Origin: Mycteria americana
Taxonomy: Eukaryota > Chordata > Aves > Ciconiiformes > Ciconiidae
DNA: 64,000 nt
Direction: 5' to 3'
Assembly (NCBI RefSeq): GCF_035582795.1
Contig: NC_134367.1
Location: forward strand, 8,447,562-8,511,561
The position numbers and the translations under genes were made by a program. This document shows positions 53,701 to 64,000 of the stretch, piece by piece. Each line of letters begins with the position of its first letter. Position 1 is the first letter of the stretch. A model generated the notes under the pieces. It did not search any database and was not told where the DNA came from. It saw nothing but the letters and a program-made list of their open reading frames with translations.

Positions 53701-56215
53701 GGTCTGCTGGGGATAGCGTAAAACCTCCCTCGTATCACAGGAAACTATCCAGATGGCCCAGGAGGCTTAGTATCTGGGCATATCTTATGAGGCCCGTTAT
53801 CATCTCCCTTCCATTAGTAAGTATTGCCCAGCAGTGTATGCGTGATTCAGAGTACCAAAGAACAAACAACTAACATTTTGGTCTTCCTGCAAGTGGTGGT
53901 TGCTTAACGAGATTGAGGACAGTTACACTGGAGTTTAGAGGAGAGCCAGGTAGGTGGTGAAGTTGATTGGGAAGTATCTCAAGCGCTTTCTTACCGTGAG
54001 GCAGGATCCAGTGTACTTAAACTTATCCCTGACAGACATTTACCTAATTGGCTCTTACAGATCATGAAATTCATGGAGTGCCTTCTCCCCTTCGCCAAGG
54101 TAACCTGCTTCAATGCTTAGCTATCATTTATAGTTAGAATTTTTCCTTAATAGCTGACCTAAATCTCCTTTGTTGAAACTAAGCTGATTATTATCCTGCG
54201 CTATGCAGAGTAGACCTGGAGAACAATGGATGAGTGTTCTCTTGTCAGCAGGCTGGTGGGTGTTTGCAAGTTTCCACTCACAATCTTCTCCAAACTGAGT
54301 GAACCAACTTCTCGTGTTTCTCTGGTCCCTGAGCTCTGTTAAGCATTTCCATCATCCTTGGACTGTTAAACTCAGAACTAGGTGCAGTACTCCAGTGGAG
54401 GTACTGTTGGCTCTGAGGAAGTGGGGTAATTATCTCCCTTGTGTATGGCATCCCTCTTAAAAAACATGCCAGAATGATACTGTCTTATTTGGCAATATTC
54501 TCACATTACTGAAATATTCAATTTGTGATCCAGTGTAAGCCAGATCCTTTTTTGCTATCCTGCTACCCAGGGAATTATTGCTGAAGATGTATCCATGTTG
54601 TTTGTTTTTGGTTTTTTTTTTCCTTTACTAAGTATATAATTTTGCACTTGTTATTAGTTTGAGAAGAAGTTATCCTGACCATCATAACATAACTTTTTCT
54701 ATCTAATTTTAGTCTCTGAAATGTGCTCTTCCAATCCCCTTCCTCTAAGTTTGGGGTCATCCACAAATAGTTAATTAAAATACTGAGTAGTGTCAGGCCC
54801 TGCATGTTGTGATAAACCCTTTCAGTTTGACAGTTTGACTTTCTCAAACACTTTCTTCTTGTTTTTCATGTTTCCTACTAAAGCTGCAGCTCATTCTGTG
54901 CCATGGCTTTGCAGCTGAGCCAAATCCTACAGAGAATCTTAAGTGAGGAAACCATCAATTCCTTTGAATTGGCTTCTGTGCAGAGTAGGGATTGCTCACA
55001 GCTCAAAACTAGAAATATGTGTAAAATCCTGAACCCTTCTGAAATTTTGGTGCCTTGCATATGGCTTCTGGATGTCCCAGACACCTGGTTACACATTACG
55101 GAGAATAATGATTGCTGGAAGTTTCCCGTTCTCCCTCTTGAAGCTGTTACGCTATGTAGAGAGAACTGAAAAGGCTTTTCTTGAGACATCAGGCAAATCA
55201 CGTAACCCATTTTTCAAAAATAGTGGAATGAAAGTTTTCTGTGGTTTTACTTCATGCCTATAAGACAGTAATTTCTACTTTGCAGGACACTATGAAAATA
55301 ACTACTTCTAAAGCGATATCCAAATGATTTAAAATGTCCCCAGAATTACTGCAGATATTAAAAAAAAAGCATTTAAAAATGTATGTATATTTTTGTATGG
55401 ATATTCAGGTATGTGGAAATACCAGCCCACAGGCATAGTCTTTCCTCCCTTCAACCCAACAAACAGTAGTGAGCTACCAGGTGGTTTGCGAACTGTAACA
55501 AAAAGGTTCACTTAGGAATCACTAGGAAGAGAGAAAAAAATAACCACTGCATTAAAGGATGTTGAAAATTGTGACTCATTCATATGCTATCATAGTGTGG
55601 CTCGTGCCTGAAGTAGATGGGTCTGCCCCCCCTCCCCGTGTTCGAAGTTCTTTTAAATTCTTTTCTCATTCATTTCCTCAGAAAAATCTGCTTTGATCCT
55701 AACTTTCTTCAAAATTGCATTTGCTTTTTTAGAGAGCCTTCTGGAATAACTATACAAATGCCTCATTCTCGCCCACTTAATACAGGATCAGATTTATAGA
55801 TAATGCTTGGTTATACTTGTAAGGGATTACTTTATCTGATTGCAAATGGTCCCTGAAGCTGAGAGTGAGAGGCGATATTTTGAAAATTTTTAATACTGAA
55901 GTCATTGGAAAATATTCTGAGAAGCAGCAACCTGTCAGTTAGAATGACAGGACTGGTCTTGTGATGAAAATGCAGCAGACTAAGCCTATGTAAATGGCAA
56001 AGTTTCTTTCTCTTAAAATTGCATTCACTGTGGAAACATCATAAACAAAAAATTCTATGGTTGGGGATTAAGCATAGATGAACATTATTTGTATATTGAC
56101 TTCACTGGGAGGAAGACTGACCGCATTGGCAGGGTCATAAGCTAAATAATCGTACAGGTATTGACCTCTAGCCTCTACAATAATTTTTTTTTTCTTTTCA
56201 TTCTAATTTGTTTAG
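53701..56215 (+). other. Presumed WDCP copy 2 intron 1
   Basis: AT-rich DNA between CpG island 2 and the copy 2 coding exon, ending with a strong acceptor: a long T/C tract and 'tttgtttag' at 56215. It contains one ancient LINE relic, listed separately. No other gene is visible. Confidence 0.7.
54040..54850 (-). mobile_element. Ancient antisense CR1/L3-type LINE, about 0.8 kb
   Basis: A long collinear series of reverse-complement CR1 landmarks is readable: 'cctgacagacatttacctaa', 'ggtgcagtactccagtggag', 'attatctcccttgtgtatgg', 'gatccagtgtaagccagatc', 'attttgcacttgttattag' (in degraded form) and 'ttggggtcatccacaaatag'. It is the longest old relic in the window. The degree of decay suggests an insertion predating modern bird lineages. 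Confidence 0.8.
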
Positions 56216-56275
56216 ATGTCTCACATTAAAAATCATGGAGCTAGGAAAGGCGAAGCTTCTAAGAACTGGCCTTAA
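56216..56275 (+). promoter_or_regulatory. Overlapping upstream ORF at the WDCP copy 2 start
   Basis: The first three bases after the predicted acceptor are ATG. This frame runs 19 codons to a TAA at 56273-56275 and overlaps the true start at 56235 in another frame. If the leader exon is spliced here, scanning ribosomes meet this ATG first, which could lower translation of copy 2. The true start has A at -3 and G at +4, which favours initiation there. Confidence 0.5.
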
Positions 56276-58091
56276 TGCCTTATACCAAGCAATTCACCCT
56301 GTGCATGGTATTGCCTGGACAGATGGGAAACAGGTGATACTAACTTCTTTACACCTTCATAATGGAGAACCAAAATTTGGTGACTCGAGTGTTGTCGGTC
56401 AGTTTGAACATGTCCATGGGCTCTACTGGGGCCCGTGTCCCCCTGATGCCCCAGCTCTGCTTGCTGTTCAACATAAAAAGCATATCACCATTTGGCAGCT
56501 CTGTTTCAATGTTACAGAAAGGAATAAGCTCTTAGTTTCTCAGATATGCGACATCAGCGAGCCGTTTCCAGTGCTCCCCCAAGGGTGTGTGTGGCATCCG
56601 AAGAAGGAGATCTTGGCTGTGCTAACTACACGGGATGCCTCCGTCTTACACTCTGTTCATCTCAACAACTCAAGAATTAAAGCAGATATTAAAGGCAGCG
56701 GCCTCATCCACTGCGCTTGTTGGACGAAGGAAGGCAATCGCTTAGTAGTGGGAGTAGGCAGTGCCCTTCATTCTTACTTGTGGGATGATGCTCAGAAAAC
56801 ACTGAATGCTTGTTCTTTTTGCCCGATCTTTGATGTAGGAGGCTACATCTGTGCTGTGGAAGCTACTCTGAATTTCCAAGTTGCTGTTGCCACCGAGCTT
56901 CCTCTAGACAAAATCTGTGGCTTAAATGCTGGCGTTGCATTTGAAGTTCCGGCGAGCATTGAAACAGAGTCCTTCCCCTCACAGTCCAGCTTATGTGGTG
57001 AGGAAGAGTATTCCATGGATGGGGGGAAAAAATCACTGGACTCTGAGAAGCCGTTATCTGTTGTTACATCTCCTGTGGATCTAACTCACATACTTTCTAG
57101 CAAGCAGGGTGCTGATTCCAGTCCTCTTCTTCATCTGAGGCCCAAGGACTACCTAACAGGAAGTGGCCAAGATTCTTCACATCTCATCTTGGTGACTTTT
57201 GAAAGAAAGGTTACCTCTACCAAAAAAGTTAGCATCCCAGGCATTCTGGTTCCTGATATAATGGCTTTTGACCCCAAAATGCAAACTGTGTCGGTTGCCT
57301 CCAATACTTGTAACGTTATTTTAGTCTATTCACTGACTTCTGCCAATTTACCCAATATTCAACAAATTCAGCTAGAGAAAAATGAGAAACCAAAGGGTCT
57401 GTGCTTCTTGACCAATAAATTGTTACTGATACTGGTTGGAAGACAAAAATTCACTGACCCTGCATTTCTTCCCTCTTCAAGATCAGATAAATACATGATC
57501 CGATTGATGATTAAGGAACTAATATTTGAAATGGGTCCATCTGCATCAGTTAATGGGAGCTCCAGTTTGAACCTTTCAAACATACCTCATGATCTCTCTA
57601 CAGATGTTCACCCTCTCAGCCGTGGACTTGTGATACCAGATCGTGCTGCCATTCAGTCCCCTACCAGCAGAAGGAAACTCATTGAAGAAATTAAGAGTCC
57701 TCTTTATGAACAAAGCTTGTCATTGAACATGAGTGACCTCAAAGATAAAAAGATTTCCATGAATTTTCCTCCAGCTGTTGAGTCTCTCGATGCCGAACCA
57801 GTTAATCGGACTGCGGCACTGTCTGCCACATCGCTGGCATTTTCTAACAAGCCAACATCTCCAAAAAGGCAGGCAGAGGCAGCTTCCAAAATACCAAATT
57901 CTTACAGGAATAGCCTATTCAGTGAAAAGGAGGCGAGTTACTTTTTGAAAAATGTAGAAAAACTGTCTGGTAACTTCACAGAATTACAGCATCACCTCTG
58001 TGAATTAACTGAGCTGCTAAAATCTGGGAAGAGAAATCCTCCAGTGTACCCATCTTCTCAGGAACCCTCTTTTATTAACATCACCTGCCAG
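56235..58091 (+). CDS. WDCP: WDCP copy 2, main coding exon (residues 1-619)
   Basis: The protein starts [19 protein letters not shown] and is co-linear with copy 1 along its whole length, about three-quarters identical over the first 245 residues by eye. It has the same WD-like blades, the [16 protein letters not shown] block, and a coiled coil at about 570-597. A PTSPKR sequence at residues 540-545 fits the class II SH3 ligand PxxPxR, of interest because WDCP binds the SH3 domain of HCK. The start at 56235 is chosen because it begins the conserved MELGK and has a good initiation context; codons upstream lie in the acceptor. The exon ends after CAG (Gln619) at donor 'gtaatt', phase 0. The full model is 56235-58091, 60804-60921 and 62988-63259, giving 748 residues. 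No stop or frameshift is seen. Confidence 0.95.
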
Positions 58092-60803
58092 GTAATTTCA
58101 ATATTGAAGCCTTAATGATAAAATCTGTTTATGGATGTATGTTCTTTGTACAGATTTAAAACATGAACTTTTGTCAGATCATGCGCAGGAAGGATGACAT
58201 CCTATGAATGTTTAGTACATGCAAATTTGGTGCATATGAATGATCTCACTGCATGCAGGTGAATCCGATAGGAGTCTTATTTAGACTTATTTAGGCTTTA
58301 TGTAAGCCTGGCTTGGTTTTGTTGTCCTTCTTCCCTACTCTTCCTGTAATTGCACCTCAGTCCCTATTTACAGTTCTTTTAAAAGTACATATTTGTGTTT
58401 TCTCTGATGGGAGATAGAATGAGGGAAATATTTCAGATAATTTTTTAAACTAAGCTTAAAATAATGTATCTGAAATTGTTGCCATTTCAGATGGATGCTG
58501 TAGTAGTGCTTTCATTCTTGCAGTTATCTGTACCAGTGGTAAAACCAGAGCATTTCTGGGAAAAAAAAGACCATTCTCATGTAATGGTCAATAGGATTAG
58601 ATTTCCATCCTGTTCCTGTACGTGGGACTAATGTTACAAGTCCCATTCCTTTGCAGGCTTTCAGTGTTTTTAAAGCGATGTAATATTTGGGAATGTGCAG
58701 CTCCCTGTCCCCACCTCGCACTGGGCTGAGCTCGTTGGCTCTGACCCGGGCAAGCGTACCTTCTCCTTCTGCACAGATCTCTGGTGGGGCTCCAGAGAAC
58801 CCACGCATGACAGCTCAGTTGCAGAATTAAAGACTTGTATGAAGTTCTAGGAAGGTGATGTTTTTCCTAGGCAACTTCTGAAGTTTTCTGTTTAGAAATT
58901 TAGACAAGTGCAAATTTCCATGTATGGGAATTGGTATCAATCTCCTGTCCTCCTGTGAGGACAACTAAAATAATGGAGACTGAAACAAAAAAAGAAAAAT
59001 GCTTTGGCTCTGAAACTGAAATGTTGCTAATTAGTATTGAGAGCGCTGTCTGAGAAGGAAAGAGATCCCTAGGGACACAATAGATAATTCCATTAGCATA
59101 GCTTAAAAATGGATTTAAAATCAAATTTCATGTGAAAGACACTTTCCTTGGCTGAAAGAAGGCACTTCCAAATCTCATGCTAGAAAGTGTAAGTTACCTG
59201 ATCATCAAAACATGGCACAAATCTACTAGGTCTCTTCTATAATTCAGATTAATAAACCTTAGTCAATATTCAAAGTCATTTAAACTGTCGTTTTCCTTTC
59301 AATAAGCTCTTATTTTTCAGCTTACTATTGCAAAAAATTATTACTCTCAACTTTTGTAGCATTCAACTCTTAGGTTCTAGATCATATTCCCTCACTCTCT
59401 TCACTGTTTTCCATTGTAAACATTTAATAATTGTAATAACTCTAATTTTTCTAGCTGTCTTAAATCTTAGATATATATGGGGCATTACTCTGAAAAGTGA
59501 AAGTTTCCCTCAGCACATCTGATGTCTCGTTTATCTATCTGAGGTGTTTGTTTAGAAGCCTACTTTAATTTTGAAGTAGCACAAATTTTTGTTATGTTTT
59601 TGTATTCAGCTCTCTTTTTACATATAGTTTGAAACTGAGTTATATATCAGCTTGTCTTGGTGTTCCAAGAGCTAGATTAGCTACGCTTGCGTGGAGGTGC
59701 TTCACAAATTAAAGTGATGCTACAATTTTACCTACATATTTTGATCCCTGATGATTTGTGGCGAGAAAAGCATTTGACTCCTGAGTTACAAGTGACATTG
59801 GAAAGTCTGGCAGAAAATGCTGTGGTTTAACTTTAGTCAGAGTATATTTGATTCAGAAATCGTTAACAGGCGAACAGGGATCCTCACCTCGTGCGCTGAG
59901 CCCTGATCGTTTCTCTGCTGCCCGAGTTACTAGCTGTATTTTACAAAATGTTGAGGAAACCCAAAATATCCCAAATAAGCAGTGTCTTTGAGAGGGCAGA
60001 GTTTATCAGTGCAGGGGGCAAAGAGCATGCGTGCATCTCCAACCTCCCCTCTGCCATATGCCCTCCTTGTGGGTGGATGGGTCCAGCCACAGCGTGGAAA
60101 AGGAGTCAGAATTTACTTCGTCGTGGTTTTGTCATGACCTAGAGATGTTATCGAGGCTTCCTTGGGAAGTGACATGGTTGTGTGAATTTTATCCTATGCA
60201 AAGACAGAGTTTGTAGTTTTGGTTTTTGCAGATTGTAAAAATGCTTTGCTCTGCCCTGCCCCGTGCGGGATATTCTTTGAAGACATGTTTTGGATTTTAA
60301 GGCTTGGGGCAGTGATGGTCAAGGGAGAGACAAACAAGCCCTTCTGATTTGTTAGCCCGTTCTTCGTCCCAAACATTCACGGGCAGGAGTTCTCACCTCT
60401 TCTGAAGTCGTGGGTCAGGGAGGGGGGAGGATGGAAAACCTGCAGCTTTACAGACTCCCCAGGAAAATGTCCCTCACAGGTGGTAAGGATGAGAGTCAGG
60501 ATTGTGCTGTGGATGAAGCTCATGGTTTCTTCAGCAGCAGCGTATGATTTCCTCTCTTGTTGTTCTGACACATGCTGAATTAGCACAGTTACTTGCTGCT
60601 ATCACTCACAGGTCATCTCTCTGAGAGCTGAGACTTAAAGTATAAATCTTGCAAATGGGTCTGAATGAATGTCTGTAGTATTTGACTTTCTGTAAATGAC
60701 ATAGTTGAAGGCATGTCTGTGATCCTGTTTTGATTAATGCCATTTTGACATCTCTGGTTAAATATACATCACGGTATCTAATGATTCTTTCTTGAATTTA
60801 CAG
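58092..60803 (+). other. WDCP copy 2 intron 2
   Basis: A GT-AG intron of 2,712 bp, with a clear acceptor 'ttgaatttacag'. I see no gene, RNA or well-kept repeat in it. Confidence 0.85.
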
Positions 60804-60921
60804 AAGCAGCTTTCCAGAAGTGACTCAGATGAAAGGCGAGCTGTTATTCTTTGTGGTGGTAAACTCCGTCTAAATATAGTCCAGCAGATATTTAATCTCT
60901 CTCTTGTGGAAATGCAACATG
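60804..60921 (+). CDS. WDCP: WDCP copy 2, coding exon 3
   Basis: The 118-nt exon encodes 39 residues plus one base, with the core '[20 protein letters not shown]' and the end 'SLVEMQH'. It has the same entry and exit phases as exon 3 of copy 1 (0 and 1) and the same 'gtatgt' donor. It is one codon shorter at the variable N-terminal side. The conserved CDG of copy 1 and the human protein is CGG here. Confidence 0.94.
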
Positions 60922-62987
60922 GTATGTTGTAATTATCCAATAATACAAATGCTTTGAACACATGCGGCATTCTCAGTGAGCAGTAGCAATATGCATAATC
61001 CCATCTGGAAAAAACCCAAGGAATAAATAATGAAAGATGATTAATAAAAGTTTGCTCATTTGTTTTATAGCATAAAGATTCTTCTCTGGGCTTTTACTGA
61101 GAAGAATCTTTACATTATAAAAAAAAAAAAAAAAGAGCAAACTTTTACGTATTGATGCCCCCTTACCAAGTGGCTAGTTATACGGGAAAATTACTGTCAC
61201 CCAGTATTTTATTTCTGTTTTCAGCTGTTCTCAATAGAGACGTCTGAGTAAGGAGGAGGTTAGAGCTGACTGGTGGTTTTGGAATACAGTTTTCTATATT
61301 TTAATCTGTAGTTCCAGCATCTGGTGGTCTTTAAGAAATCCTATAGTTTTTTTATAAACACAAAAGTAGCTCTCTGAATTTTAGCAGTGCATGTCATTTC
61401 AGTTTTTGCTATGAAGAAAACTACCTTTCTTATTGCTGTGGTCTTCTCTGCTGTTACCCGTTCATCCCATGCACACCCTGCGTGCCTGTGTACCTGTCAA
61501 TTCTAAGTGTCTTACTTTTGACAAAGGTAGAAAACATACTTTTGGGATATGATCTCTCACTGCTACAGATATTCTCTGTACTATATTCCAGCTACTTGCC
61601 TACCGCATCTGCTGTCTGCCAACTTGCAGATTACTGAGCAGCTATCCCAAAGCCTTAAGGCTGCTGTTCCTACCATCGTGCAAGTTTCCTTTTTCTTTAA
61701 GTAGTTGTTGGAATATGTTTAGTATTCCAATGCCTAGATAAAACTGTAGTCAGTTAATTCACTAGCAATCGGATCTTGAAAAGGTTCTTACCGCTATCTC
61801 ACGCTAGTTTAGTAGTAGCACAACCCAGAACGGTGTGATGTACCCAGTGATAACGGTAGGCAGTTTTGTAGATACTGACCTCTTAATTTTTCAGACTGAG
61901 ATTTTATTTTGAGCTGTAAGACTTGAACAACTTCTCTTTCTGGCAAAAGAAGTTGTCCCCATTACCTGCACTAGTTTCGACTTCTCATTTTTAGCTTAAA
62001 AATGTAAACTTAACAGAATTGGTTGCCCAGGATTGAGTAATCATCATGCATACGACTAGCCTTACTAGATAAATTTTAAAAGCAAACAGTGTTACAGTAG
62101 GTTTCTTTATTAATTTTACAAATATTACTAGATAAACAGACAAAGTAGGAATGGTATTTTTAAATTCCTGAATTGTGCTGATTTTAAAGTTTGGTCCAAA
62201 TGAGGTATTAAGCCAAAAGATTAAAGGGTTGCATGCTTTTAAGCTACAATCTTCTCATGACCTTACCTGTGACATGAAGTTACATAATGTAATTTTACAA
62301 ACAGCTGGAAATGTTTCTCTGAATTCCCTCACCCCCCACGAGCTCTATTTTATTTCTTCTTCAACTTAATGGATGGAAGTATTAAATTTTTCTGGTTTAT
62401 ATGAATTGGTAGAAGTCAGTATTTCGGATTCAGTAAACAATTTGAAATTGTACAAATAATGCTAATGATGATGTGAAGTCAAATAGCAAATGGACCAGAG
62501 ACGTGGGGTTTGTACAGCGTAGTACGGTATTTCTTCCTTGTATTTATTGGAATTAATTATATTGAAATTACATAATAGAGGCAGTTCCTAAATTGTTTTA
62601 TGATATTAATTTGTCATTTAATTTAATACATTTCTGCTTTTTACAGTATCTGCACAGCTTAAGCACTGTAAAGTAGCTTATGAATACCTAATTAAAAACA
62701 AGTCTCGATGCTTATGAATTCTGTTCAGAATTTCATTCCTCCTCCTTATTTGAAGCGTGCATTTATTATAGGCTCATCTCATAGTGGAAAAATTGGTCAG
62801 AAAGCTGTTTTGTGTAGTTGTTAACTGTCCTTTATTTTTGAGATTATACAACCTGTATCTCCCCATACTTTTTTGCTAGAAAAACTGTAAACATACAGAA
62901 GCATTTAATTTTAGAAGAAACGTTTTATACCTTGAACATACCTAACTACAGGAAAACTTATAAACAGACATTTATGCATCTTCACAG
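60922..62987 (+). other. WDCP copy 2 intron 3
   Basis: A GT-AG intron of 2,066 bp with acceptor 'gcatcttcacag'. Its only notable content is the long hairpin at 61045-61147. Confidence 0.85.
61045..61147. repeat. 103-nt imperfect hairpin, MITE- or pre-miRNA-like
   Basis: The left arm (61045-61086) and right arm (61099-61147) are reverse complements apart from about three mismatches and an A-tract expansion in the right arm, leaving a 12-nt loop ('tgggcttttact'). The outer ends 'taaaagtttgctc' and 'gagcaaactttta' pair perfectly and are bordered by TA on both sides. This fits a small Tc1/mariner-type MITE with a TA target duplication. It would also fold as a pre-miRNA-like stem in the WDCP sense transcript. 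I saw no second copy in this window. Confidence 0.75.
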
Positions 62988-63259
62988 GTTCATCTTGGAT
63001 TGTTCTCACAGTGGACAGCGAGGGCTTTGTTCCGTTAATGTTTACATCCACACAGGAGATAGTCGTAAGAGATGCCAGTACGAAAGGCTACAGTGCCCGT
63101 TCTTCCAAAACTTTGGACATCATCAGTTCTACAGAAGGGTGTAGACCCACTTCTTCTGAAAGTCTGGATATCACGAGTTCTTTGGAAGGCCTCAGAGACT
63201 GCTCCCCCAAGGCTTTAGACAGCAGCAGTCCTTCAGAACAGCCCAGCAGTAAAATGTGA
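62988..63259 (+). CDS. WDCP: WDCP copy 2, last coding exon with repeat tail
   Basis: After the acceptor the exon completes the split Gly codon and encodes the WDCP C-terminal signature [18 protein letters not shown] and TQEIVVRDA. It then continues into a tail of about 60 residues, much longer than in copy 1, built from three 17-residue repeats (residues about 696-746), and stops at TGA. The repeat region is rich in Ser, Thr, Glu and Asp and looks disordered. Its function is unknown. Confidence 0.94.
63098..63250 (+). repeat. Coding 51-bp tandem repeat, three units
   Basis: The units are 63098-63148, 63149-63199 and 63200-63250. At protein level they read [34 protein letters not shown] and [17 protein letters not shown]. 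The shared pattern is xSxxxLDxxSSxE. The units are diverged, so the expansion is not recent. Confidence 0.8.
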
Positions 63260-63612
63260 TTTTTGACAGTGATTTTGTAATGTCTGTCTTATGACGGGAG
63301 ACTTACATTTACTGTGTAGGACTGCAAATTCTAAACAACAGTCTGTCTCAAATCTCTGTTGGATTTCCATAATTTTTGTGTCGCATATCACTGTAAATTA
63401 TTTATTTGATCCTTGGAAACATTAACTTTTTTTATACTAAGCAGTGTTTTTTAAATATGCCTTTTGCAGTATAGACCAGGTCTTTGTATCAGTGGTTGAA
63501 AACACGCATTCTTACAAGCTTCCGAGCTAAAGTCTCCATCTTGGTCTTTAATATGTTGGTGTTTTTAGATGATAGTAAACTTGCATAATAAAGAAATCCT
63601 TGAAAACGCTGC
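63260..63612 (+). other. WDCP copy 2 3' untranslated region and poly(A) signal
   Basis: An AATAAA hexamer at 63587-63592 lies about 330 bp after the stop codon, in a suitable AT-rich context. This gives a short 3' untranslated region ending near 63605-63612. The contrast with copy 1, which lacks a near signal, may mean the two messages differ in 3' length. Confidence 0.7.
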
Positions 63613-63889
63613 ATTGTCCCCCATTTCCTCACTTCTGTCAAAGCCTGAAATACTACACTGTTGTTATTTAGAAATAGTGCCTGCAGAAGCACACATGGTT
63701 TTGCACTGGTGTTCCTAAGGGTGTAAGCACTAGTTTAGGTATATGGAGTTTGGGACAATGTATGATCATGTGGAATATCCATAGTTGCTAGAAGCAAGAC
63801 CTTTTTCCCCTCCTGTGCCTACCAATAATGCCTCTCTGTCCTTACTTCTCTGGGTGGATTTGGGGAGGTGGCCATCTTTTGTCATCTTT
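63613..63889. other. Intergenic DNA before the LTR
   Basis: No gene is seen. The last 20 bases contain a short direct repeat of 'catcttttg' immediately before the LTR start. Confidence 0.5.
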
Positions 63890-64000
63890 TGTGGTGGGTT
63901 GAGCCCAGCTGGCAGCTGAGCCCCCACCCAGCTGCTCACTCCCTCCCCTGTGCAGGACCAGGCAGAGAACAACTCATGCGTTGAGATAAAGGCAGTTTAA
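63890..64000 (+). mobile_element. Avian endogenous retrovirus LTR, 5' end (cut by window)
   Basis: The sequence begins TGTGGTGGGTTGAGCCC, continues with GC-rich blocks ('ccacccagctgctcactcc') and an A-rich block, and reaches 'gttgagataaaggcagttta'. These landmarks, including the terminal TG, are those of a widespread bird LTR family. The window ends inside the LTR, so it is not possible to say whether this is a solo LTR or a provirus, and no viral coding sequence is present here. Confidence 0.78.

Noticed and set aside
52903-53738. Minus-strand frames of 218 and 223 codons in CpG island 2
   Set aside because: They are compositional artefacts like those in island 1, with no recognisable domain and mutually overlapping frames.
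56208-58115. WDCP copy 2 as a processed retrocopy of copy 1
   Set aside because: Exons 3 and 4 of copy 2 are separated by introns at the same positions and phases as in copy 1, and there is no poly(A) tract at its end. A DNA-level duplication explains this.

Overview
This is a vertebrate nuclear window, almost certainly from a bird. It has GT-AG introns, two CpG-island promoters, CR1 LINEs whose 3' ends carry the typical ATTCT(A/G)TG-type octamer repeats, and at the right edge the start of an avian-type retroviral LTR. No bacterial-type genes, CRISPR arrays, tRNAs or rRNAs were seen.

Layout. (1) 1-10.97 kb, minus strand: the 5' part of FKBP1B (FKBP12.6/calstabin-2). Coding exon 1 (10935-10971) and exon 2 (8116-8163) are readable; exons 3 and 4 were not found and probably lie left of the window. 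A 2.2 kb CR1 and an older CR1 tail sit in this part. (2) About 10.3-11.7 kb: a CpG island that serves FKBP1B leftward and is the natural promoter for a gene running right. (3) 26.2-40.9 kb, plus strand: a complete WDCP gene (WD repeat and coiled-coil containing protein, formerly C2orf44), here called WDCP copy 1, with three coding exons and 733 residues. (4) 40.9-52.4 kb: gene-poor DNA with several very old antisense CR1 relics. (5) About 52.4-53.7 kb: a second CpG island with a perfect ZNF143/THAP11-type promoter motif. (6) 56.2-63.3 kb, plus strand: a second complete WDCP gene (copy 2), three coding exons and 748 residues, with a polyadenylation signal at 63587. (7) From 63890 to the edge: the first 111 bp of an LTR.

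The main result is the tandem pair of intact WDCP paralogues. Both keep the same exon boundaries and phases (0 then 1), so the duplication was at DNA level and not by retroposition. Their N-terminal halves are roughly three-quarters identical by eye, and the differences in the first codons are mostly synonymous, so both look to be held by selection. The copies differ in the C-terminal third: copy 2 keeps a PxxPxR SH3-ligand motif that copy 1 has lost, and copy 2 ends in a tail built from three 17-residue repeats. The head-to-head FKBP1B-WDCP arrangement matches what I recall of the mammalian locus, which makes the position of copy 1 the likely ancestral one; copy 2 has its own CpG island.

Other notable structures are a 103-nt near-perfect hairpin in intron 3 of copy 2, a perfect 15-bp inverted repeat in the intergenic region, and a local inverted-duplication insertion inside the 5' CR1.
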